Assembly (NCBI GenBank): GCA_002416125.1
Contig: DIBU01000001.1
Coordinates: 248,001 to 312,000, forward strand
DNA: 64,000 bases
Direction: 5' to 3'
DNA from: Halieaceae bacterium UBA5044
GTDB lineage: Bacteria > Pseudomonadota > Gammaproteobacteria > Pseudomonadales > Halieaceae
Position numbers and translations under genes: made by a program. Shown here one piece after another: positions 8,322-17,599 of this stretch (positions are counted from its first letter, which is position 1; every line of letters starts with the position of its first letter). The notes under the pieces were generated by a model. The model saw only the letters and a list, made by a program, of their open reading frames with translations. It did not search any database and was not told the origin of the DNA.

Positions 8322-9884
8322 ATGGGCGATCATCATCACGGTCCTGCCAAGGGCCTTAGCCGGTGGCTGTTCACCACCAACCACAAAGATATTGGAACCA
8401 TGTACCTGTGGTTCTCGTTTTCCATGTTCATTCTGGGTGGCGCGTTCGCCATGATCATTCGCGCCGAGCTGTTCCAGCCCGGCATGCAACTGGTCAATCC
8501 CGCATTCTTCAACCAGATGACCACGCTGCACGGCCTGGTGATGGTGTTTGGCGCCATCATGCCGTCCTTCGTGGGTCTCGCCAACTGGATGATACCGATG
8601 ATGATCGGTGCGCCGGACATGGCGCTGCCGCGGATGAACAACTGGAGCTTCTGGATCCTGCCTCCGGCGTTCCTGATCCTTGCGTCCACGCTGTTCATGG
8701 AAGGCGGAGCACCCAACTTCGGCTGGACATTCTATGCGCCGCTGTCGACCACCTACGCGCCGCCGTCAGTCACCTACTTCATCTTCTCCATCCACGTGCT
8801 TGGGCTGTCGTCCATCATGGGTTCGATCAACATTATCGCTACCGTGATGAACATGCGTGCCCCCGGCATGACCTACATGAAGATGCCGCTGTTCGTCTGG
8901 ACCTGGCTGATCACCGCATTCCTGCTGGTAGCGGTTATGCCGGTACTCGCAGGCGCCGTCACCATGATGCTGATGGACATCCACTTCGGCACCAGCTTCT
9001 TCTCTGCCGCGGGTGGCGGTGACCCGGTGCTGTTCCAGCATATTTTCTGGTTCTTCGGGCACCCTGAGGTGTACATCATCATTCTGCCGGCGTTCGGTGT
9101 GGTCTCCCAGATCATCCCCACCTTCGCGCGCAAGCCCCTGTTTGGCTACGACTCCATGGTCTACGCCACGGCCGCCATTGCCTTCCTGTCCTTTATCGTG
9201 TGGGCACACCACATGTACACAGTAGGCATGCCGGTCGCCGGTGAGCTGTTCTTCATGTATGCCACCATGCTGATCGCCGTACCCACCGGGGTGAAGGTCT
9301 TCAACTGGGTGACGACCATGTGGCGCGGCGCCATGACCTTCGAGACCCCGATGCTGTTCTGCATGGGTTTCCTGGTGCTCTTTACCATCGGCGGTTTTAC
9401 CGGCCTGATGCTGTCCATTGCGCCGGCTGACTTCCAGTACCACGACAGCTACTTTGTGGTCGCCCACTTCCACTACGTGATGGTGGCCGGTGCCGTGTTC
9501 TCCATGAGCGCCGCGGTGTACTACTGGCTGCCCAAGTGGTGCGGCCGCATGTACAACGAAACCATGGGCAAGACCCACTTCTGGATTTCGTTCGTGGGCT
9601 TCAACATCACGTTCTTCCCCCAGCATTTCGTCGGCCTGGCGGGCATGCCGCGGCGGATTCCGGACTATGCGCTGCAGTTTGCTGACTTCAACATGATGTC
9701 CAGCATCGGTGCCTTCATTTACGGCGCCTCGCAGATCCTGTTCCTGTACAACGTGATTGCGACGATTGTGGCCGGCAAGCCCACCAGCGAAGCGAAGACC
9801 TGGGAAGGTGCCGAAGGCCTGGAGTGGACGGTTGCCACACCGGCGCCCTACCACACCTTTGAAACGCCGCCGCAGGTACGCTAA
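8322..9884 (+). CDS. coxA: Cytochrome c oxidase subunit I
   Basis: A 520-residue catalytic subunit with 12 transmembrane helices. It holds the low-spin heme and the binuclear heme-CuB centre that reduces oxygen. Visible ligands and channel residues include TTLHGLVMVFG (heme a His), FGHPEVYIIILPAFG (CuB His, Tyr and the D-channel glutamate of A1-type enzymes), AHHMYTVG and VVAHFHYVMV. GGAGGAG at 8309-8315 precedes the ATG at 8322 and excludes the in-frame TTG at 8307. The residues indicate an A1-type heme-copper oxidase. Confidence 0.97.
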   Translation: MGDHHHGPAKGLSRWLFTTNHKDIGTMYLWFSFSMFILGGAFAMIIRAELFQPGMQLVNPAFFNQMTTLHGLVMVFGAIMPSFVGLANWMIPMMIGAPDMALPRMNNWSFWILPPAFLILASTLFMEGGAPNFGWTFYAPLSTTYAPPSVTYFIFSIHVLGLSSIMGSINIIATVMNMRAPGMTYMKMPLFVWTWLITAFLLVAVMPVLAGAVTMMLMDIHFGTSFFSAAGGGDPVLFQHIFWFFGHPEVYIIILPAFGVVSQIIPTFARKPLFGYDSMVYATAAIAFLSFIVWAHHMYTVGMPVAGELFFMYATMLIAVPTGVKVFNWVTTMWRGAMTFETPMLFCMGFLVLFTIGGFTGLMLSIAPADFQYHDSYFVVAHFHYVMVAGAVFSMSAAVYYWLPKWCGRMYNETMGKTHFWISFVGFNITFFPQHFVGLAGMPRRIPDYALQFADFNMMSSIGAFIYGASQILFLYNVIATIVAGKPTSEAKTWEGAEGLEWTVATPAPYHTFETPPQVR

Positions 9885-9911
9885 ACGCCTGTCTGGATTG
9901 AGGAGCGGAGC

Positions 9912-10472
9912 ATGTTGAGAGTGAGTAGTAACCCGGTTGTCGACACCGTCGTCAAGTTGGCGTCGACCGCTGTAATCATGTTTGCTTTTGTATTCGTGGT
10001 CATGGTGCCGCTGTACAACGTGCTCTGCGATGCCCTGGGCATCAATGGCAAGACCAGCGGCGAAGCCTACACATCCGTGCAGGCCGGCGTGGACGAGTCC
10101 CGCACGGTGACCATCCAGTTTGTGGCCACCAACAACGAGGGTATGCCCTGGGACTTCGGTCCCTCAGTCACGATGATGAAAGTGCATCCGGGCGCCAGCA
10201 ACGATACGGTGTTCCACGCTCGGAATCCGCTACCCAGGGCCATGGTGGCCCAGGCCATTCCCAGCGTGTCGCCCTCCCGGGCCGCGGCGTATTTCCACAA
10301 AACCGAGTGCTTCTGCTTTAACCAGCAACCGCTGGATGGCGACAGCTCGGCGGAAATGCCGCTGCAGTTCATTATCGACCGCGACCTGCCCAGCGACATC
10401 CACACGATCACGCTGTCCTACACAATTTTTGACGTCACAGATATGGTGGGCGGCTCTATTGCTGCACGCTGA
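9912..10472 (+). CDS. ctaG: Cytochrome c oxidase assembly protein CtaG/Cox11
   Basis: A 186-residue protein with an N-terminal membrane anchor (about residues 17-38, ending VPLYNVLCDALG) and a periplasmic immunoglobulin-like domain. The copper site is KTECFCFNQQPL with the CFCF pair. It delivers copper to CuB of subunit I. It is placed between coxA (27 bp gap) and coxC, as in other gammaproteobacterial cox operons. GAGG lies just before the ATG. Confidence 0.93.
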   Translation: MLRVSSNPVVDTVVKLASTAVIMFAFVFVVMVPLYNVLCDALGINGKTSGEAYTSVQAGVDESRTVTIQFVATNNEGMPWDFGPSVTMMKVHPGASNDTVFHARNPLPRAMVAQAIPSVSPSRAAAYFHKTECFCFNQQPLDGDSSAEMPLQFIIDRDLPSDIHTITLSYTIFDVTDMVGGSIAAR

Positions 10473-10515
10473 CACGCGGTCCGGGGGGGCCGCGTGATTA
10501 CAACGGAGAAAGACA

Positions 10516-11487
10516 ATGACAACCCAGAGTTCTACAGAGTACGAGAAGTATTACGTACCGGAAAAAAGCAAATTGGCGGTGTGCGCAACGATCGGCCTGA
10601 TCCTCAGCACCTTCGGGGCCGCCAGTGTGATGAACGATATGACCTTTGGCGACGGTGCGACTACCGGCTCCTGGGGCATATTCTGGTTTGGCCTGTTCTT
10701 CTTCTCTGCAACGCTGTTCGGCTGGTTCCGCATGGCGATCAAGGAAAACCTGGCGGGTCTGAACAGCGCGCAGCTGAAGAAGTCCTATGTACTGGGCATG
10801 TTCTGGTTCATCTTTTCCGAGGTGATGTTCTTCCTCGCCTTTTTCGGTGCGCTGTTCTACGTGCGCACCCTGGTCGGCCCCTGGCTGGCCGGTGAGGGCG
10901 AAGGCGGTCGCATGAATCACCTGCTCTGGGAGGGCTTTGAGTACCAGTGGCCCATGCCGCTGACGCCCCAGGAAGCGGTGGGCGGTGTCGCCAACCAACC
11001 GATCGCCAACATGGGAACCTTCCAAAGCTACGAGAAGAGCATGGCGTTCAGCGAGGCGGCGGCATGGTATCTCTGGCTGCCGCTGTGGAACACCATCGTC
11101 CTGTTGTCTTCCAGCTTCACAGTGCACATTGCGCACATGGGTCTGCTTGACGGCAACAAGCGCAAGTTCAACATCTGGCTGGGTGTCACGGTTGCCCTGG
11201 GCATGCTGTTCGTCGCCCTGCAGGCGCTGGAGTACTATGAGGCCTATGCACACTTCGGTCTGACCCTGAACTCCGGGATTTACGGCTCCACGTTCTTCAT
11301 GCTGACCGGCTTCCACGGCTTCCACGTCATCATGGGCATGACCATGCTGCTGATCCAGTGGCTGCGTTCAGTGCGGGGCGGCCACTTCACCGCTGATGAT
11401 CACTTTGGTTTCGAGGCATCCAGTTGGTACTGGCACTTTGTGGACGTGGTCTGGGTATTCCTGTTCCTGTTCATCTACATTCTGTAG
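10516..11487 (+). CDS. coxC: Cytochrome c oxidase subunit III
   Basis: A 323-residue membrane protein with seven predicted helices. Family signatures are FIFSEVMFFLAFFGALFYV, NTIVLLSSS, and the C-terminal GFHGFHVIMGM and SSWYWHFVDVVWVFLF. The region between helices 3 and 4 (about residues 125-165) is longer than in the roughly 260-residue mitochondrial-type subunit, as in pseudomonad CoxC. It stabilises subunit I and is structural rather than redox-active. It is the last gene of the first cox unit, because the next gene is on the other strand. Confidence 0.96.
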   Translation: MTTQSSTEYEKYYVPEKSKLAVCATIGLILSTFGAASVMNDMTFGDGATTGSWGIFWFGLFFFSATLFGWFRMAIKENLAGLNSAQLKKSYVLGMFWFIFSEVMFFLAFFGALFYVRTLVGPWLAGEGEGGRMNHLLWEGFEYQWPMPLTPQEAVGGVANQPIANMGTFQSYEKSMAFSEAAAWYLWLPLWNTIVLLSSSFTVHIAHMGLLDGNKRKFNIWLGVTVALGMLFVALQALEYYEAYAHFGLTLNSGIYGSTFFMLTGFHGFHVIMGMTMLLIQWLRSVRGGHFTADDHFGFEASSWYWHFVDVVWVFLFLFIYIL

Positions 11488-11492
11488 GGCTT

Positions 11493-11747
11493 CTACTCCC
11501 CGCTCTCCTCCGCCTGGGCGGCCGGACGAGGTCCGGCATCCCAGGGGTTGCGGTGTCCCAGCTTGCCGGTGGCAACGCCAAAGATCACGAGGCCTGCAAG
11601 TGCCAGGGCAAGCGTCAGGCGCACACCCAGGGAATGGAAGGTCCGGCGGCTGTTTTTATCGCCCTGATCGACCATCAGGAAGTAGAACCCGCTGCCCAGA
11701 CTGGCCAGCAGCGCCAGCATCAATCCGATGATCATCAACTTCAACAA
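11493..11747 (-). CDS. Small twin-transmembrane protein, DUF2909-like
   Basis: An 84-residue protein with two hydrophobic segments (about residues 4-26 and 43-62) and a polar C-terminal tail. Proteins of this kind sit between coxC and SURF1 in pseudomonad cox loci. The start is a TTG at 11747, supported by AGGAG seven bases upstream; the next ATG is four codons in. It reads against the operon and converges with coxC, 5 bp apart. It is divergent from SURF1, so the assembly genes need their own promoter in 11748-11839. A role in oxidase assembly is suggested by context only. Confidence 0.7.
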   Translation of the reverse strand: MLKLMIIGLMLALLASLGSGFYFLMVDQGDKNSRRTFHSLGVRLTLALALAGLVIFGVATGKLGHRNPWDAGPRPAAQAEESGE

Positions 11748-11839
11748 TGTCCTGCTCCTTTCCGGAAACGCAGCAGTATAAACCAGCGGCCGGTACAGCT
11801 GGTGAATACAGCGCTACATTAACTGAACGGGGTTGAGGC

Positions 11840-12589
11840 ATGGCAGCATTGAAACTGGACCTCGAGTGGCGCATCACGCTGTTTACGGCGCTGCTGTTTC
11901 CGGCTCTGGTGATACTGGGCTTCTGGCAGCTGGAACGCGCTGAAGAGAAGCGCGCGCTGGAGTCCCGCTGGGCGCAGCGCCAGAGCGAAGCACCGGTCGC
12001 GCTCCAGCAACTCGCCGCAGCGCCTGCGGAAACAATGGCCTACCGGCGCGTGTTGCTGCGCGGCGAGTTTCTACCCGACCACTATCTGCTGCTGGACAAC
12101 CGCATGCATCGGGGTCGCTTCGGCAATGAGGTCCTGGGCCTGTTTCGCCTCGCCGACACCCGGCAGCTGGTACTGGTCAACCGTGGCTGGGTGCCCAGTG
12201 ACCCGGCCCGCCTGAGCCTGCCTGAGGTACCCGAGCCGCGCGGTGTCACCCGCGTGACCGGGCACCTCTACGTGTCACCCGGTACGCCCTACCTGTTGGC
12301 GGAGCAGCAGTTGGCACCGCCCTGGCCGGTGCGCATACAGGCGGTCGATATGCAGGCGCTGCAACCCCTGGTGGCCGAGCTCGGCGACGCCGGGTTGTAC
12401 CCCTGGATGGTGCGCATTGACCCCAATACTCCGGCGGCTCTTGTCGCCGACTGGCCGGTGGTGAATGCCAGCCCGGAAAAGCATCAGGGCTACGCCCTGC
12501 AATGGTTTACCATGGCCGCCGTTTTGTTGGTCTTTTTCCTGCTGCGCAGCTCCAACCTGTGGCGGCTTATCACGCGAAGAGAGGATTGA
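11840..12589 (+). CDS. SURF1 family cytochrome oxidase biogenesis protein
   Basis: A 249-residue inner-membrane protein with one helix near each end (about residues 12-30 and 220-238) and a periplasmic middle domain. Family signatures are GFWQLERAEEKR, YRRVLLRGEF, LLDNRMHRGRFGNEVLG and VNRGWVP. SURF1 helps insert heme into subunit I. The gene starts a second co-directional unit (SURF1, SCO-like protein, ctaB, SCO, perhaps polA). ATG at 11840 follows a weak GAGG-like site. Confidence 0.9.
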   Translation: MAALKLDLEWRITLFTALLFPALVILGFWQLERAEEKRALESRWAQRQSEAPVALQQLAAAPAETMAYRRVLLRGEFLPDHYLLLDNRMHRGRFGNEVLGLFRLADTRQLVLVNRGWVPSDPARLSLPEVPEPRGVTRVTGHLYVSPGTPYLLAEQQLAPPWPVRIQAVDMQALQPLVAELGDAGLYPWMVRIDPNTPAALVADWPVVNASPEKHQGYALQWFTMAAVLLVFFLLRSSNLWRLITRRED

Positions 12590-12592
12590 GTC

Positions 12593-13255
12593 ATGCAGGA
12601 GCCCGCGCCGGGAGTGAATAACAGCCGTCTGGTTATCCTGCTCATCGCCGGTATTCCAGTCATCATGGTGCTCGCCGCCACCTGGCTCTGGTGGTTTGTT
12701 ATCCGTGGCGACCTCGACCTGGTAGAAATCCTCGGTACAGCCAATCGAGGTGACTTGCTGGACCCGCCGCGCCCACTCGCGGAAGCAGGGCTGCTCTCAC
12801 CCACCGGTGCTGCCCTGCCCTGGAGCAACGTCGACCACCAGTGGACGCTGCTGGTCACCCACCAGGGGGCACGCTGCGGCGCGCCCTGTGAGCAGAAGCT
12901 CTACCTGACACGGCAGATTCACCTGGCCTTGGGCAAGGAGTTTCCCCGGGTGCGACGCATGCTGATCAGCGACCGTGCGCCGTCGGATACCGGCATGTCG
13001 GTGGCCGAGCTGTCCGACGGCAAGCCGGCCCCCGCGGACTTTTCCGCGCTGTTGGCGTCGGAGCACGGCAGTGTCGCGGTGGCACGTATGGACGTCGCGG
13101 CCTGGCCAGCGCTGTTTCCGGAAACCCTGACGACGGAAGACGTCTGGTACCTGGTGGACCCTGCTGGCTGGGTCATGATGACGTATGATAGCGCCGACAG
13201 TTACAAAGACGTGATCTCTGATCTGAAATTCCTGCTGAAGAACTCCGGGGACTGA
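12593..13255 (+). CDS. Membrane-anchored SCO/thioredoxin-like protein of the cox locus
   Basis: A 220-residue protein usually annotated hypothetical at this position (between SURF1 and heme A synthase in pseudomonads). It has one N-terminal helix (about residues 16-38) and a periplasmic domain. I see a strand and helix resembling SCO: WTLLVTHQGARCGAPC has a CxxxC spaced like the copper site of the SCO protein encoded 1 kb downstream (YCPDIC). The later segment YLVDPAGWVMM aligns by eye with SCO's YLVDHSANVVL, but the copper-ligand histidine is replaced by proline. It may be a thiol or copper carrier for oxidase assembly. The fold is an inference from visual alignment. It starts 3 nt after the SURF1 stop. 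Confidence 0.65.
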   Translation: MQEPAPGVNNSRLVILLIAGIPVIMVLAATWLWWFVIRGDLDLVEILGTANRGDLLDPPRPLAEAGLLSPTGAALPWSNVDHQWTLLVTHQGARCGAPCEQKLYLTRQIHLALGKEFPRVRRMLISDRAPSDTGMSVAELSDGKPAPADFSALLASEHGSVAVARMDVAAWPALFPETLTTEDVWYLVDPAGWVMMTYDSADSYKDVISDLKFLLKNSGD

Positions 13256-13264
13256 ACGAGCCCA

Positions 13265-14164
13265 ATGACTGATATGGCCGCTACAGCCAAAGCCACCTGG
13301 CGCGACTACAAGGAGCTGACCAAGCCCAATGTCGTGCTGCTGATGATTCTGACGTCGGTGATCGGCATGTTCATGGCCGTGCCCGGCATGGTGCCACTGG
13401 ATGCCCTGATTCTCGGCAACCTCGGTATTGCGCTGTGTGCGGGCGCTGCGGCAGCGGTGAATCATCTGGTTGACCAGCGTGTAGACCAGCGCATGGCCCG
13501 CACCAGCAAGCGGCCGATTGCCCAGGGTCGCGTCGGCACGCTGCAGGCGGCGGCTTTCGCCACGGTGCTGGGTGGTGCGGGCATGGCCATTCTGCTCATC
13601 TGGGTCAACGCGCTCACCGCCTGGCTCACCTTCGCCTCCCTGGTGGGCTACGCGTTCATCTATACCCTGTTTCTCAAGCGCGCCACGCCGCAGAATATTG
13701 TCATCGGTGGCCTTGCCGGTGCTGCACCGCCGCTGCTGGGCTGGACCGCGGTGACCGGCGAGATTCACGGCCACGCACTGCTGCTGGTGCTGATCATTTT
13801 TGCCTGGACGCCGCCGCACTTCTGGGCGCTGGCGATTCACCGCAAGGAAGAGTACGCGGCGGTGGATATTCCCATGCTCCCCGTGACCCACGGCGACGCC
13901 TTCACGCGCCTGCATATCCTGCTCTACACCGTGCTCATGTTCCTGATCACGCTGCTGCCCTTCGTCACCCGTATGAGCGGCCCGCTGTACCTGCTGGGTG
14001 CCGTCGTGCTGGGCGGTGGCTTTCTCTACTGGGCCATCGAGCTCATGCGCAACCGCAATCCCGCGGCGCCGATGGAGACGTTCAAGTATTCGATCATCTA
14101 CCTGATGGCCTTGTTCGTGATCATGTTAATCGATCACTATGTTTTCCCGATGACTGCAGCCTGA
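13265..14164 (+). CDS. ctaB: Protoheme IX farnesyltransferase (heme O synthase)
   Basis: A 299-residue UbiA-type membrane prenyltransferase with about nine helices. It adds a farnesyl group to heme b to make heme O, the precursor of heme A. The first aspartate-rich motif is NHLVDQRVDQRMARTSKRP near residue 67, and the second is PPHFWALAIHRKEEYAAVD. It starts 9 nt after the preceding gene. The heme A synthase gene (ctaA/cox15), normally directly upstream, is absent. Confidence 0.95.
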   Translation: MTDMAATAKATWRDYKELTKPNVVLLMILTSVIGMFMAVPGMVPLDALILGNLGIALCAGAAAAVNHLVDQRVDQRMARTSKRPIAQGRVGTLQAAAFATVLGGAGMAILLIWVNALTAWLTFASLVGYAFIYTLFLKRATPQNIVIGGLAGAAPPLLGWTAVTGEIHGHALLLVLIIFAWTPPHFWALAIHRKEEYAAVDIPMLPVTHGDAFTRLHILLYTVLMFLITLLPFVTRMSGPLYLLGAVVLGGGFLYWAIELMRNRNPAAPMETFKYSIIYLMALFVIMLIDHYVFPMTAA

Positions 14165-14177
14165 GGACCAAGCCACC

Positions 14178-14840
14178 ATGAGCGACAGCAAGACACCCAG
14201 CCAGAGCCGCGGCATTCGCTGGACCGTTATCGGGGTTCTGGTGTTTATTCTGGTGATCGTTGCCGGTTTCGTGAACCGTATCAACCAGCCGCGCGTGATG
14301 ACGGCTGCCGACATGCAGGCGAACGGGGCATTCCTGCTGCAAACCCCCCGCGACATGGGTGACTTTGAGCTGATAGACCACCGCGGCCAGCCCTTTGTAC
14401 CGGCCAGCCTCGAAGGCCAGTGGACGCTGATCTTCTTCGGTTTCACCTACTGCCCCGACATCTGCCCCACCACCATGGCCTTCCTCGACCAGTTTGTGCA
14501 GGCCCTGGAGGGCACCGAAGTCGAAGACACCCGTGTGGTGATGGTTTCCGTCGACCCGGCGCGCGATTCCGTGGAGCAACTGGCCAGCTACGTGCCCTTC
14601 TTCAACCCCGAGTTTCTCGGCGTGACCGGCGAATTTCTCGACATTCACCGGTTTGCCACCGCCCTGAACACGCCCTTCCGCAAGGTGCCGGGACAGGACG
14701 AGAATTACCTCGTCGACCACAGCGCCAACGTGGTACTGATCAACCCCCGCGGCGACTACCACGCGTTCTTCAAGGCGCCGCTGGATCTGGCAAAAATGAA
14801 GCTGACCTACCGGTCAATCCGGGTTCTCTGGGACCATTGA
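14178..14840 (+). CDS. SCO1/SenC family copper chaperone
   Basis: A 220-residue thioredoxin-fold protein with one N-terminal helix (about residues 14-34). The copper site is GFTYCPDICPTT (CxxxC), with a distant histidine in YLVDHSANVVL. It supplies copper or electrons to the CuA site of CoxB. It closes the cox assembly unit, 13 nt after ctaB. polA begins only 21 nt later, so read-through is possible. Confidence 0.93.
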   Translation: MSDSKTPSQSRGIRWTVIGVLVFILVIVAGFVNRINQPRVMTAADMQANGAFLLQTPRDMGDFELIDHRGQPFVPASLEGQWTLIFFGFTYCPDICPTTMAFLDQFVQALEGTEVEDTRVVMVSVDPARDSVEQLASYVPFFNPEFLGVTGEFLDIHRFATALNTPFRKVPGQDENYLVDHSANVVLINPRGDYHAFFKAPLDLAKMKLTYRSIRVLWDH

Positions 14841-14861
14841 TCCGCATCACGGGAGGCCCTC

Positions 14862-17594
14862 ATGGCTGATAGCGTCGCGCCTGTTGTCCTGGTGGACGGT
14901 TCCTCGTACTTGTACAGGGCTTTCCACGCACTGCCGCCGCTGAACACCTCGAAAGGCGAACCCACCGGTGCCGTGAAGGGCGTGATCAGCATGCTGCGTC
15001 GCCTGCTCAAGGACTATCCGGAAAGTCCGGTGGCGGTGGTCTTTGATGCCAAGGGCAAGACCTTCCGCGATGACCTGTTTGCCGAGTACAAGGCCCAGCG
15101 TCCCGCCATGCCGGACGAACTGCGCGCCCAGGTGGAACCGATACACGCCATTGTCCGCGCCATGGGTCTGCCGCTGATCTGCGAGCCCGGGGTCGAGGCG
15201 GACGACGTGATAGGCACCCTGGCGCGCCAGGCCACCGAACGCGGCCGCCCGGTGGTTATCTCCACCGGCGACAAGGATATGGCGCAGTTGGTGAACGAGC
15301 ACACCACACTGGTCAACACGATGACCGATACACGGCTGGACGAGGCCGGTGTCGAAGACAAGTTCGGTATCCCGCCGTCCCGCATCATCGATTTCCTCGC
15401 ACTGATGGGTGACAAGGTCGACAATATCCCCGGGGTGCCCGGCGTGGGGGAGAAAACCGCACTGGCGCTGCTGCAGGGGCTGGGTGGCCTGGATGATATC
15501 TACGCCGGGCTGGATCGGGTGGCCAGCCTGGACTTTCGCGGTGCGAAGAGCATGGCGGCAAAGCTTGAAGCCGAGCGCGAGCGCGCCTACCTGTCCTACC
15601 AGCTGGCCACGATCAAACTCGACGTGCCGCTGCAGGAGTCGGTAGAAGACCTGCACAACGGAGAGCCCGACACCGAAGCGCTGCGCGAATGGTATACGCG
15701 GTTGGAATTCCGCAGCTGGCTGGACGAACTGCTGCAGGGCGCTGAGCCCGGTGCCGTGGAGGGCGACAGCCCCGCGAGCACTATCGAAACCCACTGGGAG
15801 GTGCTGACGGAGGCGCCCGCGCTGGAGCGCTGGCTGGCACGTCTGGAGGCGGCTGAGCTGTTCGCCTTCGACACGGAGACGACCAGCCTCAATTATATGG
15901 AGGCACAGGTTGTGGGGGTCTCGTTCGCGGTGCGCCCCGGTGAGGCCGCCTACGTGCCGCTGGCGCACGACTACCTGGGCGCGCCGGCACAGCTGGATCG
16001 CGACGCCGTGCTCGCTCGCCTGCGGCCGCTGCTGGAGGATCCGGCGCGGGCAAAGGTGGGGCAGAACCTGAAGTACGATGCCAGCGTCCTGGCCAACCAC
16101 GGCATCACCCTGCGCGGCATCCGCCATGACACCATGCTGGAATCCTACCTGCTGGATTCCACAGCCACCCGGCACGACATGAACAGCCTCGCGCTGAAGT
16201 ACCTCGGCTACAAGACCATCCACTTCGAGGATATCGCCGGCAAGGGCGCGAGGCAGCTGACCTTCAACCAGGTCAAGGTGGAGGATGCGGGCCCCTACGC
16301 GGCTGAGGATGCCGATATCACCCTGCGCCTGCACGAGGCATTGTGGCCGCGCCTGTCGGCGCTGCCCGGGCCGGCGTCGGTGTACACCGACATCGAGTTG
16401 CCGCTGGTGCCCGTGCTGTCCCGAATCGAGCGCACAGGAGCGCTGGTCTCGCGGGAACTGTTGCAGCAGCAGAGTCGAGAGCTGGGTGAACGCCTGCAGC
16501 AGCTGGAGGCCGAAGCCCACGACCTTGCCGGCGAAGCCTTCAACCTGGGCTCCCCCAAGCAGCTGGGTGATATCCTGTTCCAACGGTTGGAACTGCCCGT
16601 ACTGCGCAAGACCCCGACCGGCGCGCCCTCCACCGCCGAGGAGGTGCTGGCCGAGCTCGCCCTGGATTATCCGCTGCCGCGCGTACTGCTGGAGTACCGC
16701 GGTCTGAGCAAACTGAAATCCACCTATACCGACAAACTGCCCGACCTGCTGAATCCACAGACGGGGCGTATCCACACCTCCTACCACCAGGCGGTGACGG
16801 CGACCGGACGCCTCTCGTCGTCCGACCCCAACCTGCAGAATATTCCCATCCGCACCGAGGAAGGGCGGCGCATCCGCCAGGCGTTCATTGCGCCGCCGGG
16901 GTACCGCATTGTGGCGGCGGACTATTCGCAGATCGAGTTGCGGATCATGGCGCACCTGTCCTCCGACGCCGGTCTCCTGCACGCCTTTCGCGAGGGCCTG
17001 GATGTACACCGGGCCACGGCTGCCGAGGTCTTCGGGGTGTCCCTGGACGCGGTATCCGCCGAGCAGCGGCGCAAGGCCAAGGCCATCAACTTCGGCCTGA
17101 TCTACGGCATGTCGGCGTTCGGGCTGGCGCGCCAGCTGCACCTCGGTCGCAACGAGGCTCAGGACTACATCGACCGCTATTTCGAGCGCTACCCGGGCGT
17201 GCAGGATTATATGGATCGCACCCGGGCCAGTGCGCGCGAGCAGGGTTACGTGGAAACCCTGTTTGGGCGCCGGCTTTACCTGCCGGAAATCAACGCGCGC
17301 AACAAAATGCGCGCCCAGGCCGCCGAGCGCACCGCCATCAATGCGCCCATGCAGGGCACGGCAGCCGACATCATCAAGCGTGCCATGCTGCAGGTGGACC
17401 ACTGGCTGCAGGCGTCGGATGTGGACGCCCGTACCATCATGCAGGTACACGACGAACTGGTGCTGGAAGTCGCGGAAGATGCGGTCGAACAGGTGTGTGA
17501 CACGCTTTGCAGCCTGATGAGTGAAGCCGCGGAACTGGCGGTGCCGCTGCTGGTGGAAGCGGGTTCTGGAAAAAATTGGGATGAGGCGCACTGA
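14862..17594 (+). CDS. polA: DNA polymerase I
   Basis: A 910-residue three-domain enzyme for Okazaki fragment processing and repair. The 5' nuclease occupies about residues 1-290 (LVDGSSYLYRAFHALPP, GVEADDVIGTLA, STGDKDMAQLV). The 3'-5' proofreading domain is intact, with FDTETTSL, LKYDASVL and YAAEDADITLRL. The polymerase domain has VAADYSQIELRIMAHLS (motif A), RRKAKAINFGLIYGMS (motif B) and MQVHDELVLEV (motif C). The length is close to E. coli PolA (928). It is followed by a small-RNA gene and engB, the same neighbourhood as in enterics and pseudomonads. Confidence 0.98.
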   Translation: MADSVAPVVLVDGSSYLYRAFHALPPLNTSKGEPTGAVKGVISMLRRLLKDYPESPVAVVFDAKGKTFRDDLFAEYKAQRPAMPDELRAQVEPIHAIVRAMGLPLICEPGVEADDVIGTLARQATERGRPVVISTGDKDMAQLVNEHTTLVNTMTDTRLDEAGVEDKFGIPPSRIIDFLALMGDKVDNIPGVPGVGEKTALALLQGLGGLDDIYAGLDRVASLDFRGAKSMAAKLEAERERAYLSYQLATIKLDVPLQESVEDLHNGEPDTEALREWYTRLEFRSWLDELLQGAEPGAVEGDSPASTIETHWEVLTEAPALERWLARLEAAELFAFDTETTSLNYMEAQVVGVSFAVRPGEAAYVPLAHDYLGAPAQLDRDAVLARLRPLLEDPARAKVGQNLKYDASVLANHGITLRGIRHDTMLESYLLDSTATRHDMNSLALKYLGYKTIHFEDIAGKGARQLTFNQVKVEDAGPYAAEDADITLRLHEALWPRLSALPGPASVYTDIELPLVPVLSRIERTGALVSRELLQQQSRELGERLQQLEAEAHDLAGEAFNLGSPKQLGDILFQRLELPVLRKTPTGAPSTAEEVLAELALDYPLPRVLLEYRGLSKLKSTYTDKLPDLLNPQTGRIHTSYHQAVTATGRLSSSDPNLQNIPIRTEEGRRIRQAFIAPPGYRIVAADYSQIELRIMAHLSSDAGLLHAFREGLDVHRATAAEVFGVSLDAVSAEQRRKAKAINFGLIYGMSAFGLARQLHLGRNEAQDYIDRYFERYPGVQDYMDRTRASAREQGYVETLFGRRLYLPEINARNKMRAQAAERTAINAPMQGTAADIIKRAMLQVDHWLQASDVDARTIMQVHDELVLEVAEDAVEQVCDTLCSLMSEAAELAVPLLVEAGSGKNWDEAH

Positions 17595-17599
17595 GGCGC

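Noticed and set aside
13200..13300. Possible heme A synthase hidden in another frame
   Set aside because: The gap between the SCO-like gene and ctaB is 9 nt and both frames are continuous with their own motifs, so no room exists for ctaA.
14847..17591. A 914-codon open frame antisense to polA
   Set aside because: It mirrors polA, has low-complexity His/Gln/Arg-rich composition typical of the complement of high-GC coding DNA, and lacks any family motif.
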